From Anthopleura xanthogrammica (taxonomy: Eukaryota > Cnidaria > Anthozoa > Actiniaria > Actiniidae): DNA of 64,000 nt. Of this stretch, positions 46,823 through 54,527 are shown piece by piece. The DNA lies in NCBI GenBank assembly GCA_964019055.1, contig OZ025215.1:2877001-2941000 (forward strand), in the 5' to 3' direction. Both the position numbers and the translations under genes were made by a program. The first letter of the stretch is position 1, and the number at the start of each line of letters is the position of its first letter. Below the pieces are notes generated by a model. The model saw only the letters and a list, made by a program, of their open reading frames with translations. It was not told the origin of the DNA and made no database searches.

Positions 46823-47103
46823 ATGATAGCTGTTACGGATTCCCCTCCAAAAGAAGGAAAGTCCAAGCCCGAGAAGAAGGCGGAAGACTTGAGGGAAAAG
46901 CGCGAACAACTTTGCCTACTTGCTTTGTTAGGAACGATTAGCGAACACGTTGGGCGCGAACTAAGTGTAGAAGATATCATAAAGTTACCACCAAGGGACG
47001 TTAAGGAATATCATAAGATGTATCAGCCCACGACTGAGTTTATGAACGTAGCTCATAGATTCCTAGGGGAAATCATCTCGCGCGTACTTCCGATGGAGGA
47101 GGG

Positions 47104-47107
<4 letters not shown>
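46823..47107 (+). CDS. Small Polinton protein, short paralogue of the next gene
   Basis: Encodes 94 residues. KREQLCLLALLGTISEHVGRE, SVEDIIKLPPRDVKEYH and EIISRVLP align with KREQLCILATLGTISEYTG, SLGDVKRLPQKDVKKYY and EIISRVLP in the 47180 gene. It ends where the longer gene continues, in GGGTAA followed by a GAA repeat (47106-47138). Both genes are preceded by TGATGATGATAAAGTAA. I do not recognise the family. It is likely a truncated tandem duplicate, perhaps still expressed. Confidence 0.6.
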
Positions 47108-47135
<28 letters not shown>

Positions 47136-47179
47136 AAGAAATACCTGATCTAAGTAGATGTTGATGATGATAAAGTAAC

Positions 47180-47770
47180 ATGGCATCGATCATGGAACAA
47201 TACGATGATAAATCCACGCCCTCAAAGACAGAAGAAGTAAAGGAAACAACTCCCCCAAAGAAGAAGAAGTCAAAGTCAAAGTCAAACCCCGAGGAGGAGG
47301 ATGACGAAGAGTTAGCGGAAAAGCGCGAACAACTTTGCATACTTGCCACATTAGGAACGATTAGTGAATATACGGGAACCAAACTAAGTCTAGGAGACGT
47401 TAAAAGATTACCTCAAAAGGACGTTAAGAAATATTATAACAGATATCAGACCGCTACGGGGGCTAAGATGGCGAACGGATTAATGAACATACTTCAAGGA
47501 ATAGCAGTAGAAATCATCTCACGCGTTCTTCCGATTGATAATAAGAAAGAACTTAACGAAGATTTGGAGAACGATAAGTTCCTGAGAGAAAGTTTGACCA
47601 ACGACATCGGATTTGTCGCGCTGAAAGGAGGAAGATTTATAGCATTAGCAGACTTTCTTTTCCAAGTCGGGAAACACGTGAAGATGGATTTCTTTGGCGC
47701 AGCTCCGGAAATTTTGGAACCAGCGGAACAACTCGTTAGGGAATACGGACAAGAGTTAAGCAACAGTTAA
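47180..47770 (+). CDS. Polinton protein of unknown function (full-length paralogue)
   Basis: Encodes 196 residues: an acidic/lysine-rich N terminus (PPKKKKSKSKSNPEEEDDEE), the shared domain at about 50-118, and a C-terminal part (DIGFVALKGGRFIALADFLF, then VGKHVKMDFFGAAPEILEP) that is absent from the 46823 gene. It has no membrane segment and no catalytic motif I recognise. Position after the ATPase suggests a structural or assembly role, which is inference only. Confidence 0.7.
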   Translation: MASIMEQYDDKSTPSKTEEVKETTPPKKKKSKSKSNPEEEDDEELAEKREQLCILATLGTISEYTGTKLSLGDVKRLPQKDVKKYYNRYQTATGAKMANGLMNILQGIAVEIISRVLPIDNKKELNEDLENDKFLRESLTNDIGFVALKGGRFIALADFLFQVGKHVKMDFFGAAPEILEPAEQLVREYGQELSNS

Positions 47771-47814
47771 GCATAGTTAAGCAAGACTTAAGAATTTGTG
47801 GATAAGTAATAAAG

Positions 47815-48288
47815 ATGGAAACGCCAAAAGAAGAAAATGTTGGTGGTGGAGGTGGAGGCGCTGATGAAGAACGAATTACGAAAGAACCACAAAGGATCGT
47901 TCGAGAAAAAGATCCTAAGAAGGTTGCTGCCGGGAAGAAGTTGGTGGAATATAATAGGAAAGCTAAGAAGGCACTGCTAGAAAAGGAAGCTGCGGAAAAG
48001 GAAGCTGCGGAAAAGAAAGCTACCCCGGAAGAAGAAGAAGGATCGGGGGGAACGTGGATGCCTGGCCTCGACTTTACTAGCGTATTAACCATGATAGGAC
48101 TCGGGCTAACGGCTACTGATCTATACTTCAAGTGGAGAAAGAGTAATCCCGCTCCTTCCCAACATTCGACATCCATGCCTTCCCAACCCAATCGAAGTAC
48201 TCCCACTCCCGCGGATAACACCCCTCTGCCTTCTCCAACTCCAAATAGGGCCAAGCCCAAGCCGACGATAGGAATGGAAGGGCCATGA
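47815..48288 (+). CDS. Small Polinton membrane protein with KDPKKVAAGKKL motif
   Basis: Encodes 157 residues: a glycine tract (VGGGGGGAD), a basic helix KDPKKVAAGKKLVEYNRKAK (about 32-51), a Glu/Ala/Lys helix with repeated EKEAAEK, one likely membrane segment (FTSVLTMIGLGLTATDLYF, about 87-105) and a Pro/Ser/Thr-rich tail. I recall the KDPKKVAAGKKL-plus-membrane arrangement from other Polinton/adintovirus-like elements. The function is unknown; a minor virion membrane-type protein is possible. Confidence 0.65.
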   Translation: METPKEENVGGGGGGADEERITKEPQRIVREKDPKKVAAGKKLVEYNRKAKKALLEKEAAEKEAAEKKATPEEEEGSGGTWMPGLDFTSVLTMIGLGLTATDLYFKWRKSNPAPSQHSTSMPSQPNRSTPTPADNTPLPSPTPNRAKPKPTIGMEGP

Positions 48289-48331
48289 GGAAAATTCATA
48301 TAAGCAATGATATACCCATCAAATAAAAGCC

Positions 48332-48562
48332 ATGGCAAAGAAAGTAGAAAATGACCTCGTGAAAAAGATCATGGAATCCGCAGTGATCGTAGGAATCGCC
48401 GCGGGAATAGGTTTCCTAGGGAAGAAGATGACGAAAGAGTCATTCATTAACGATCCATCCAATAGCTTGACGAATTATGGTAAGTGGGTGGCCGTGCTCG
48501 CGGGTTCCACGTACTTGAAGGACTACCTAGAAGAGAAGAAGATCTTACCCGTGGGCGTCTAA
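48332..48562 (+). CDS. Small two-helix membrane protein of Polinton
   Basis: Encodes 76 residues with hydrophobic segments at about 14-30 (ESAVIVGIAAGIGFLG) and 48-60 (YGKWVAVLAGSTY), then LKDYLEEKKILP. Small proteins of this layout are common in cnidarian Polintons as I remember them. The function is unknown. ATCAAATAAAAGCC precedes the start. Confidence 0.6.
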   Translation: MAKKVENDLVKKIMESAVIVGIAAGIGFLGKKMTKESFINDPSNSLTNYGKWVAVLAGSTYLKDYLEEKKILPVGV

Positions 48563-48600
48563 GGAGCACGTAATAAATACCTAAACGCTTATCTTTCTCA

Positions 48601-49050
48601 ATGAAAGATAAGATGGCGTCAATAGCATTAATGATTGGTGGAGCAATATTCACCGCATCGGCATTCATAGGAGGGTCTTACTTGGCTAAGGCGATAGCGG
48701 GTGATGATAATTTAACGAAGGAAAAGATTCGTCATGATAAGGCCTTGGAGGAGTATCAGAGGGATATGGAGGCGTGGGGAAAGGAGAGCGAAAAGAAGAG
48801 GGAAGAGCGCAAAAAATACTTAGACTTACAATATGAGAATAAGAAAAGAGCAGAAAAGAATCTGAGAGAAACAAATGAAGATTTTTTACTCTATGCTAAG
48901 ACTCATCCGGACTCCATTTCCGATAAGAAATATCCGAAACCTAAGTTCTCAGATTATTACAGACCAAGCAAGCAACAGAAAGAGTACGAGATGATTTACG
49001 TGGGTGGGGGAATGTTGGCTTTAACGTACGTCATTAGTAGAGTAATATAA
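48601..49050 (+). CDS. Polinton membrane protein with charged coiled coil
   Basis: Encodes 149 residues. An N-terminal membrane helix (MASIALMIGGAIFTASAFIG) is followed by a long charged coiled coil (about 40-95), then PKFSDYYRPSKQQKEYE and a C-terminal helix GGGMLALTYVISRVI. The last 12-15 residues match the end of the following gene product. The next start is 4 nt after the stop, so co-transcription is likely. Confidence 0.65.
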   Translation: MKDKMASIALMIGGAIFTASAFIGGSYLAKAIAGDDNLTKEKIRHDKALEEYQRDMEAWGKESEKKREERKKYLDLQYENKKRAEKNLRETNEDFLLYAKTHPDSISDKKYPKPKFSDYYRPSKQQKEYEMIYVGGGMLALTYVISRVI

Positions 49051-49054
49051 GAGA

Positions 49055-49378
49055 ATGGTAGAACGTGAAGAAGAGTTACATGTTACCATCAATGATTATG
49101 AGAGAGAATGGTTATTGCGGGGTAAGAACATGAGCAAGGGATCTCAGTATGAGAGACTTAAGAACTTCTTCATAAATAGGGCAATCAAGGTGACTGAAGA
49201 AGATCTAAGTAGGTGTATGAGATTACCTAGTGAGGATGATGATTCGTATATTGATAGGCTTCGTAATGGTGGTTTTGGAGGGGCTTACGAAGCAAGCGAG
49301 CAAAAGAAGTACGTGACTAATTTATTGTGGATAGGGGGAATCTTGGCTTTAATATATGTTATTTCTAGAGTAAAATAA
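49055..49378 (+). CDS. Polinton tail-anchored small protein, chimera of its two neighbours
   Basis: Encodes 107 residues. The middle (LKNFFINRAIKVTEEDLSRC, then RLPSEDDDSYIDRLR) resembles the N-terminal part of the next protein (FREFFSKRGRDMSDRELKGY, then RLENEDNDTYRSRL). The C terminus (IGGILALIYVISRVK) resembles the end of the previous protein. The single membrane helix is at about 90-106. The next gene starts 3 nt after its stop. Confidence 0.6.
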   Translation: MVEREEELHVTINDYEREWLLRGKNMSKGSQYERLKNFFINRAIKVTEEDLSRCMRLPSEDDDSYIDRLRNGGFGGAYEASEQKKYVTNLLWIGGILALIYVISRVK

Positions 49379-49381
49379 AAG

Positions 49382-50365
49382 ATGGCAGAATTTGGAGGAG
49401 ATGTAGACTTTGATCCATTAGGAGAAGATGGGCGTGTCGACATCAATGATGATGACTTAGACCCCTTATTGGAGCGTGAGGATATAGGTGAAAGGAGTTG
49501 GATGAAGAGATTTAGGGAGTTCTTTTCGAAGAGGGGGAGGGATATGAGTGATAGGGAATTAAAGGGGTACGAGAGGTTAGAGAACGAGGATAATGATACG
49601 TATCGTAGTAGGCTCAAACAAAGTATCGAAGAGTTCGAGATGAGTAATCTCAAGGGAAGGGAAGCTAGGATGGAGTCTGCCGCAGGAGAGGTGAAGAAGC
49701 TGTATCCAAACTGGGACCCCAAGAAAAAAGTGGGTATGTCCAAGACGGTACTAGTCGGAGAAGATGAATATGGTAGGGTGAAGCTGAAGTTGGGAAAAAA
49801 GGGCTCTAAGGAATACTCCTTAGACGAACCCGAGACTTTCCCCGATACGATGAAGAAAACTTTGGGCGAGCGTTGGGTTGATGTCGTGGAGGGCAAGGAA
49901 AAAATCATGGAACGAAACGAAGAAGAGATCAAAAGGTTGGAAGAGGAGAAGAATCCTGATAACGCGAAACGAATAGAAGAACTAGGGAGAGAAAACGAAC
50001 GAATAGAAGGAGAAAACGAAGCGACGACAGAAAATGCTCCTCTGAAAGAGCGCATCAAAGAGATCTTCAAAAAAAAAGCAGGGGGAATCACCGTAGCTTC
50101 CGTACTAGCAGCCACCCTCGTGGTAGTTGGATTCATTCTTTCCAAACTCAAGGCAGGGTTATCCGCTATGGGAAGGGAGTTGAAGAAAGTAGGCGAAAAG
50201 TTGGGGACACTGCTACCTGGGTTAATAGGCTCTATCGTTTCGTTCCTATTCAAGACGGCGGGAGAGGTCGTGAAGTTTTTGGGTAAGAATGCGTGGTTGT
50301 TGATCGTAGCCGTGGTGGTGTATGTCGTTGAACAACTTAAGAAGAGAAAAGGAGATAAGGAGTAG
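49382..50365 (+). CDS. Polinton multi-helix membrane protein
   Basis: Encodes 327 residues: an acidic N terminus, the shared domain at about 40-80, a long charged helical region (about 165-225), then LKERIKEIFKKKAGG and hydrophobic segments at about 238-257, 280-295 and 308-322 (GKNAWLLIVAVVVYVVEQL). Proteins with this Gly-rich amphipathic C-terminal half occur in other cnidarian Polintons in my memory. Membrane insertion or penetration is a guess. Confidence 0.7.
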   Translation: MAEFGGDVDFDPLGEDGRVDINDDDLDPLLEREDIGERSWMKRFREFFSKRGRDMSDRELKGYERLENEDNDTYRSRLKQSIEEFEMSNLKGREARMESAAGEVKKLYPNWDPKKKVGMSKTVLVGEDEYGRVKLKLGKKGSKEYSLDEPETFPDTMKKTLGERWVDVVEGKEKIMERNEEEIKRLEEEKNPDNAKRIEELGRENERIEGENEATTENAPLKERIKEIFKKKAGGITVASVLAATLVVVGFILSKLKAGLSAMGRELKKVGEKLGTLLPGLIGSIVSFLFKTAGEVVKFLGKNAWLLIVAVVVYVVEQLKKRKGDKE

Positions 50366-50371
50366 ATATAA

Positions 50372-51028
50372 ATGACAAGATTTTACGTAACATTAAGGAA
50401 GCCGGACGAGACGTTTTGGTTGGAGTATCCCATAAGCAGGAAGACTAAGATGACGTTGTTGAGTTACATGTTCAAGAATGGGCTCTACGATCTCATGGGA
50501 GAAGGGCTCGTCTATGCTGCTGGTGGAAAGGTTAGCCTTAGGATTCCTCGGGGGAATTATTACATGGATACCCTCGTATCTTTCCTTGAGGGAGAAAAAA
50601 GCTTTCCCTTGAAGGTAAAAGAAGATGATGAGAAGAAATGGGTCGTGAGTACCACCAAGAAGGGTACAACCCTAAGTCCAAACTTAGCCTCTTTCCTGGG
50701 GGTACCTAAGGATCTACCTTGGGATGGAGAGCAAAAGAAAGCACACCCGATAACTCTTAAGAAATCCCCTACCGTTCTTTGTCTTCATTGTAGCCTCGTG
50801 AATTCCTTTCATACCCTAATCGACGAACAACGTGACTCGTTATCATACAAGACATTCACTCCTTCCCAGGTGCTTTCCACGATAGGTGCGGGGGATCTTG
50901 GTGAGAACGTATCACATGTCTTCAACAATACCCCACTACCCCCATCTTGGGAGAAAAGATCAGTAGTATCAGATTTTGGGTTACGGATGCTGATAAGAAT
51001 AGCGTCACTGATGGAATATATCCAATGA
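50372..51028 (+). CDS. Candidate Polinton minor capsid (penton-like) protein
   Basis: Encodes 218 residues. The N terminus MTRFYVTLRKPDETFWLEYP and the strand-rich C-terminal stretch TVLCLHCSLVNSF with ID and VL patterns fit the layout of the single jelly-roll PX proteins (start with a beta strand, later xHCDLV-like strand). Two residues differ from the usual pattern, so I keep the call tentative. It lies 6 nt after the previous gene. Confidence 0.45.
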   Translation: MTRFYVTLRKPDETFWLEYPISRKTKMTLLSYMFKNGLYDLMGEGLVYAAGGKVSLRIPRGNYYMDTLVSFLEGEKSFPLKVKEDDEKKWVVSTTKKGTTLSPNLASFLGVPKDLPWDGEQKKAHPITLKKSPTVLCLHCSLVNSFHTLIDEQRDSLSYKTFTPSQVLSTIGAGDLGENVSHVFNNTPLPPSWEKRSVVSDFGLRMLIRIASLMEYIQ

Positions 51029-51076
51029 TGATCGGAGTAGAAATCACATAAGAATAGTAGCGTAATATAGAAAAGA

Positions 51077-52681
51077 ATGCTGGATAACGATATTAAGAAA
51101 ACAACGAGACTCTATCCAACAGCTCCAGAATTCACTGATGGTGAGGATTTTAGACTACATAAGGTAGATGGCGTACTCACGAAGTTAGAAAGTGAGCGCG
51201 ATCGATACGAAAAAGTGCGAAAGAAATATTCGCGATGGAGGTTGTTTTTCCATACTTTCTCAATGACCTCGGGAAGTCTTTCTGTCTTGTTTACGATGGG
51301 AGGCATTGGTACGTCACTCACGGGCCCCGGATTGGCAATTGGAATACCACTGTCTGCGTTGGGGGGTTTCATGGGGGTCGTTTCTGCTTTGTGTGGAATG
51401 ACTGTTAAGAAGCTGACTGTGAAAGTAAGCAAGCACGAGAAGACGGTTCAGCTCATTCGTTCTAAGCTTAATAGTATTAACGATCTTGTCTCGAAAGCTT
51501 TGAAGGATAACAGGATAACAGGATTCATCTTTGAGGAAATACCGATAACACACACCACTGCAAAGGAATGTGATGTTTGGGTAGCGGGCCCTAACATGAA
51601 GTACTGGCCTCAACAACTGAACTTTGTCGTTTGGGCTGCTACCAAGGGGTGCGGAGTTGGGGTTGACATGATGAGGGACATTCCGTTTTTCCGATTCCAC
51701 GTGGCTTTTATGATGCGCAGATTGTTGACTGAGTTAAAGTGTTCGCTTCCCAAGGATCCTGCATTTAATCCGCTTGATAATCAGTACGACGAGATTGTCT
51801 GGGAACGATTAAAGAATGAGTTTGGACTTAAGGATCCTGATTTTAGGAACAAGGGAGGTCCTAACCAAGGATTGGGGGAAACCTACGTGCCTGATAGGGA
51901 TAATGGAGGGCTTAAGATTTATCAGATGGGTATGAGGTACCCTCATTGGGATCCGTGGCTTAAGTTTTATGATGATGGAGGAAGGATTAGTGATAATAAC
52001 ATGATAAGCAAGATTGAGCCCCTAGAAAAGCAACCCTGGAAACCTTTCTTCCTGGAAAAGGGGAGGGGGTTAAAGAACTTGGCTAGGATTAATCATAGCA
52101 TCGAAGTCTTTGTGTTTTGCATCCTTGGAGCTCAAGTCAGATCGCTTTCCCCCATTTATGACGAGGGGGACACTGGTGCTTCCCAGGAAACACAGAGGAT
52201 ATTCTTACAGCTCCTCGAATCCAGCATCCTCGTAAACAGTATTACTAGAGGGATCCAATCGTTCCAAAGTGCTGTGAACGATTCTAACGCGGTGTTGGAT
52301 TATGCATTAGCTCCTGGTTGTTGGTTGATGCCAAGTAGGCTTATCATGAATGAGAACCCCGTGGCGGGATACGACGATGATCTTAGGAAAGCACATACTT
52401 GGATGAAGTTTGGGGTGAATGAGATCAACAAGAAGACTGAGAGTGAGTACGAAGAGGAGAAAAGGAAAAAGAAGGCCCCTATCCACGTGAATAAGATGGG
52501 GAAGGATCGTGAGAAAAAGAAGAACACCCCCCAGCAAACGACTGGTAAGACTGAGAAAACCAATGACGTTGTTAAGAGTCCTAAGAGGAATCTTAAGCCT
52601 ACTGGTGATAGTTCGCATGAAGTGAACTTAGCGGTGATTGCTGTCGTATCTGTGGGAGTAGGTTGGATGTTGTTTAGGTAG
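51077..52681 (+). CDS. Large Polinton protein of unknown function, membrane-anchored
   Basis: Encodes 534 residues. The N-terminal part has a Glu/Arg-rich helix (DGVLTKLESERDRYEKVRKK), a long glycine-rich hydrophobic segment (about 62-108) and SKLNSINDLVSKALKD. The middle (about 165-430) is well ordered, with WVAGPNMKYWPQQLNF, NQGLGETYVPDRDN and CWLMPSRLIMNENPVAGYDD. A lysine-rich linker follows, and a last membrane helix ends exactly at the C terminus (NLAVIAVVSVGVGWMLFR). Both parts resemble protein types I know from Polintons, apparently fused here. No enzyme motif is visible. It ends convergent with the right-arm gene, overlapping by 8 nt. Confidence 0.7.
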   Translation: MLDNDIKKTTRLYPTAPEFTDGEDFRLHKVDGVLTKLESERDRYEKVRKKYSRWRLFFHTFSMTSGSLSVLFTMGGIGTSLTGPGLAIGIPLSALGGFMGVVSALCGMTVKKLTVKVSKHEKTVQLIRSKLNSINDLVSKALKDNRITGFIFEEIPITHTTAKECDVWVAGPNMKYWPQQLNFVVWAATKGCGVGVDMMRDIPFFRFHVAFMMRRLLTELKCSLPKDPAFNPLDNQYDEIVWERLKNEFGLKDPDFRNKGGPNQGLGETYVPDRDNGGLKIYQMGMRYPHWDPWLKFYDDGGRISDNNMISKIEPLEKQPWKPFFLEKGRGLKNLARINHSIEVFVFCILGAQVRSLSPIYDEGDTGASQETQRIFLQLLESSILVNSITRGIQSFQSAVNDSNAVLDYALAPGCWLMPSRLIMNENPVAGYDDDLRKAHTWMKFGVNEINKKTESEYEEEKRKKKAPIHVNKMGKDREKKKNTPQQTTGKTEKTNDVVKSPKRNLKPTGDSSHEVNLAVIAVVSVGVGWMLFR

Positions 52682-53456
52682 AGGGATATTCTTCATCTAT
52701 CTCTGAATCTGACTCCTCTATTTCTGGAATTGGCTTTAGTAGTCTCTCGTACTCCTTAGGATCTTTGGTATTTGCTTCCCATACTCTTATGACTAAGGTT
52801 ACTTTACCTGAAGATCCTACGTAAATGTTACTGATGTGTAACGCAACGTCTACGTCCATTTTCTTATCAATAAGTTCTTCTGGATCTATTCTTTTTCCGG
52901 ACGCGTCGTAAAATCTTCCTCCTAGCTTACCCGTAGCCCTGTTCGTCGGTATTTTTGGGTACAAGGTGGGTCCTCTTCCCTCTACTTTTTCTAACCTAAC
53001 GTTCCCATCTTCTCCCGTTACCGGTTCTAGTTTCCAGTACAAGGGATTTAATCCGCCTTTGATCTTCTTTAGGTCCGATCTAGTTAGTTCTATTAGTCCT
53101 AGTTCTTCCTTGTAGTGTATTACGGCTTCGATGCACATATCTACGACCTTGTCGAAGGATGTTATTCACTTTTCCTGGTCCTCGGTTGGTCCTTCGCGAT
53201 TCCACATGCATAATGGTAGGCTATAGTCCTTCTTCGATCCTTCGAATAAGCTTTCTGAAGGGCCGAACGAGAATACCCACCCAGATGGTACTATTAGCTT
53301 TCCTATCGTTTCCTTGTCGTCGTACTTCGTGTTTATCTCGATTATCTTGTACTTTATCTTCTTTCCTAGCACTTCTTTTTGCATTGGTTTAGAGAATCGT
53401 AGGTTACTCGCATCATAATCTATCATAGTCGTTAGCCTTGGTCCTGTTAGTGACAT
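52674..53456 (-). pseudogene. Right-arm Polinton gene interrupted by an in-frame TGA
   Basis: Two open stretches, 53166-53456 (96 residues from MSLTGPRLTTMIDYD) and 52674-53138 (154 residues from MCIEAVIHYKEELGL), are in the same frame, separated only by TGA at 53166-53168 and nine codons that are open. Together they would be about 260 residues. The second half contains FYDASGKRIDPEELI and VDVALHISNIYVGSSGKVTL, a beta-rich pattern that could be an OB-like nucleic acid binding fold; that is a guess. The TGA is a nonsense mutation, a sequencing error or a readthrough site. Confidence 0.6.
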
Positions 53457-53549
53457 TTTTCCTTCTTTGTTCTCTTTATGATAGGCTAGATATTTTTAAG
53501 CCATCTTTTTTTCGTATTAGATGTCAAAGTTCTTCTTTGACATCTCACG

Positions 53550-54062
53550 TCACTTAGCCTTTAATAAGACACGCCCCTCGGGTAACTCCTCTTCTTTGAA
53601 GTAAGCGAACTTATATTTTTGGTCATCGATCTTTGACTTTCCGGTCTTTGCAGAAGGTTTTCCCTCACAACAACCGATTATGAGGCCTGGGTTTATTCCT
53701 AAGCGCTTACCCGTCGTGTACATACTCCGAAAGTAGCTCTTTTCTTTGGTAAGTAGGTTCGTGGCTACGACGCATTTCCTATTCTCCCAGTTGTTCCTTA
53801 GGAAGGAATAGTCTATTTTCTTTGGTGGTGGTGTCGGAGGGGTCTCGATCACTTGGGGATAATTTCGTGGTGGTGGCGTTGGAGGTTCTTCTTTCGGAGG
53901 GGTTTCGATCACTTGGGGGGTTGGGGACATGGACTTGCGGTACGCTCTCATGACCTGTTCAAGCGCTTTTTCAGTGACGTGAATCTCTTCTTCCTTCTTG
54001 ACTTCTCTCTGACGACTTTTCTTATTCTTCTTTCCCATCTTTCCTTTATCACGTATCTGCAT
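53550..54062 (-). CDS. Right-arm Polinton protein with NUMOD-like DNA-binding domain
   Basis: Encodes 170 residues from Met at 54062. The frame is open further up to 54239 but that part lies in the terminal repeat; I chose 54062 because AAATAAAAG and AAGAAAG precede it as at other starts. A basic N terminus is followed by a Pro-rich linker with PQVIETPP twice, then a C-terminal domain with VVATNLLTKEKSYFRSMY, LGINPGLIIGCC and KYKFAYF. This V-x-N-L-T-x-E..F.S..LGI pattern is like NUMOD1 DNA-binding modules. No nuclease domain is attached. Confidence 0.55.
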   Translation of the reverse strand: MQIRDKGKMGKKNKKSRQREVKKEEEIHVTEKALEQVMRAYRKSMSPTPQVIETPPKEEPPTPPPRNYPQVIETPPTPPPKKIDYSFLRNNWENRKCVVATNLLTKEKSYFRSMYTTGKRLGINPGLIIGCCEGKPSAKTGKSKIDDQKYKFAYFKEEELPEGRVLLKAK

Positions 54063-54104
54063 CTTTCTTAAAGCACTTTTATTTAGTTTATTTCTCAAAG
54101 CACT

Positions 54105-54527
54105 TTCTCCTTCTTCTTTTCCCTTCACTTCCCTTCCTCCCCCTCTCTCCCAAGAATAGCTCACCCCTTCCCTCTTCTCCCCCACCCCCGCGCTCGGTTC
54201 TTCTCCTTCTTCTTCACTTCCCTTCTCCTTCTTCTTCACTTCCCTTCACTTCCCTTCACTTCCCTTCCTCCCCTCTCCTCCCAAAAATAGCTCACCCCTT
54301 CCCTCTTCTCCCCCATCTCCGTGCTTATTTTTGCGCACGCTTGATCAGATTTTGGGGAAGGGGGAAGGCGAGGGTGGAATCGGTGGAGGATTAGGGGGGC
54401 TGGATGTGATGTTTGGAGAAGGGGGAAGGCGAGGGTGGGCGTGTGCGGAAGTGCGGCTTGGGCGGAGGTGATGTTTGGAGAAGGGGTACAGTTGTGCGTG
54501 CCCCAGAATCGGCCTTTGGTACCTACT
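54105..54527 (-). repeat. Polinton right terminal inverted repeat (423 bp)
   Basis: Reverse complement of 39292-39714, nearly identical, ending GGTACCTACT. It is followed by the target duplication TTGAT(A). The inner boundary is where CTTTCTCCTTCTTCTTTT stops matching the left arm. Confidence 0.95.

Larger units (their letters stand above)
39292..54527. mobile_element. Polinton/Maverick element, 15.2 kb
   Basis: The element begins AGTAGGTACC and ends GGTACCTACT, with 423-bp inverted termini. Flanks are TTGAT at 39287-39291 and TTGAT at 54528-54532 (6 bp TTGATA if the terminal A is counted), which fits Polinton integration. Gene order: small Gln/Pro protein, polymerase B (two frames), integrase (minus), capsid protein, ATPase, two related small proteins, three small membrane proteins, two related membrane proteins, candidate minor capsid protein, large membrane-anchored protein, and two right-arm minus-strand genes. 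It is a virus-like self-synthesising transposon; this copy has at least two broken genes. Confidence 0.95.

Noticed and set aside
47736..48338. A 200-residue minus-strand frame
   Set aside because: Antisense to the KDPKKVAAGKKL gene; composition follows from the sense codons.
49285..50253. A 322-residue minus-strand frame, Ser/Phe rich
   Set aside because: Antisense to the membrane protein gene 49382-50365, which has a good start, tight spacing and domain similarity.
39292..54527. Considered a free adenovirus or virophage genome
   Set aside because: Integrase, 423-bp termini, target duplication and position inside a duplicated host segment show an integrated Polinton/Maverick.
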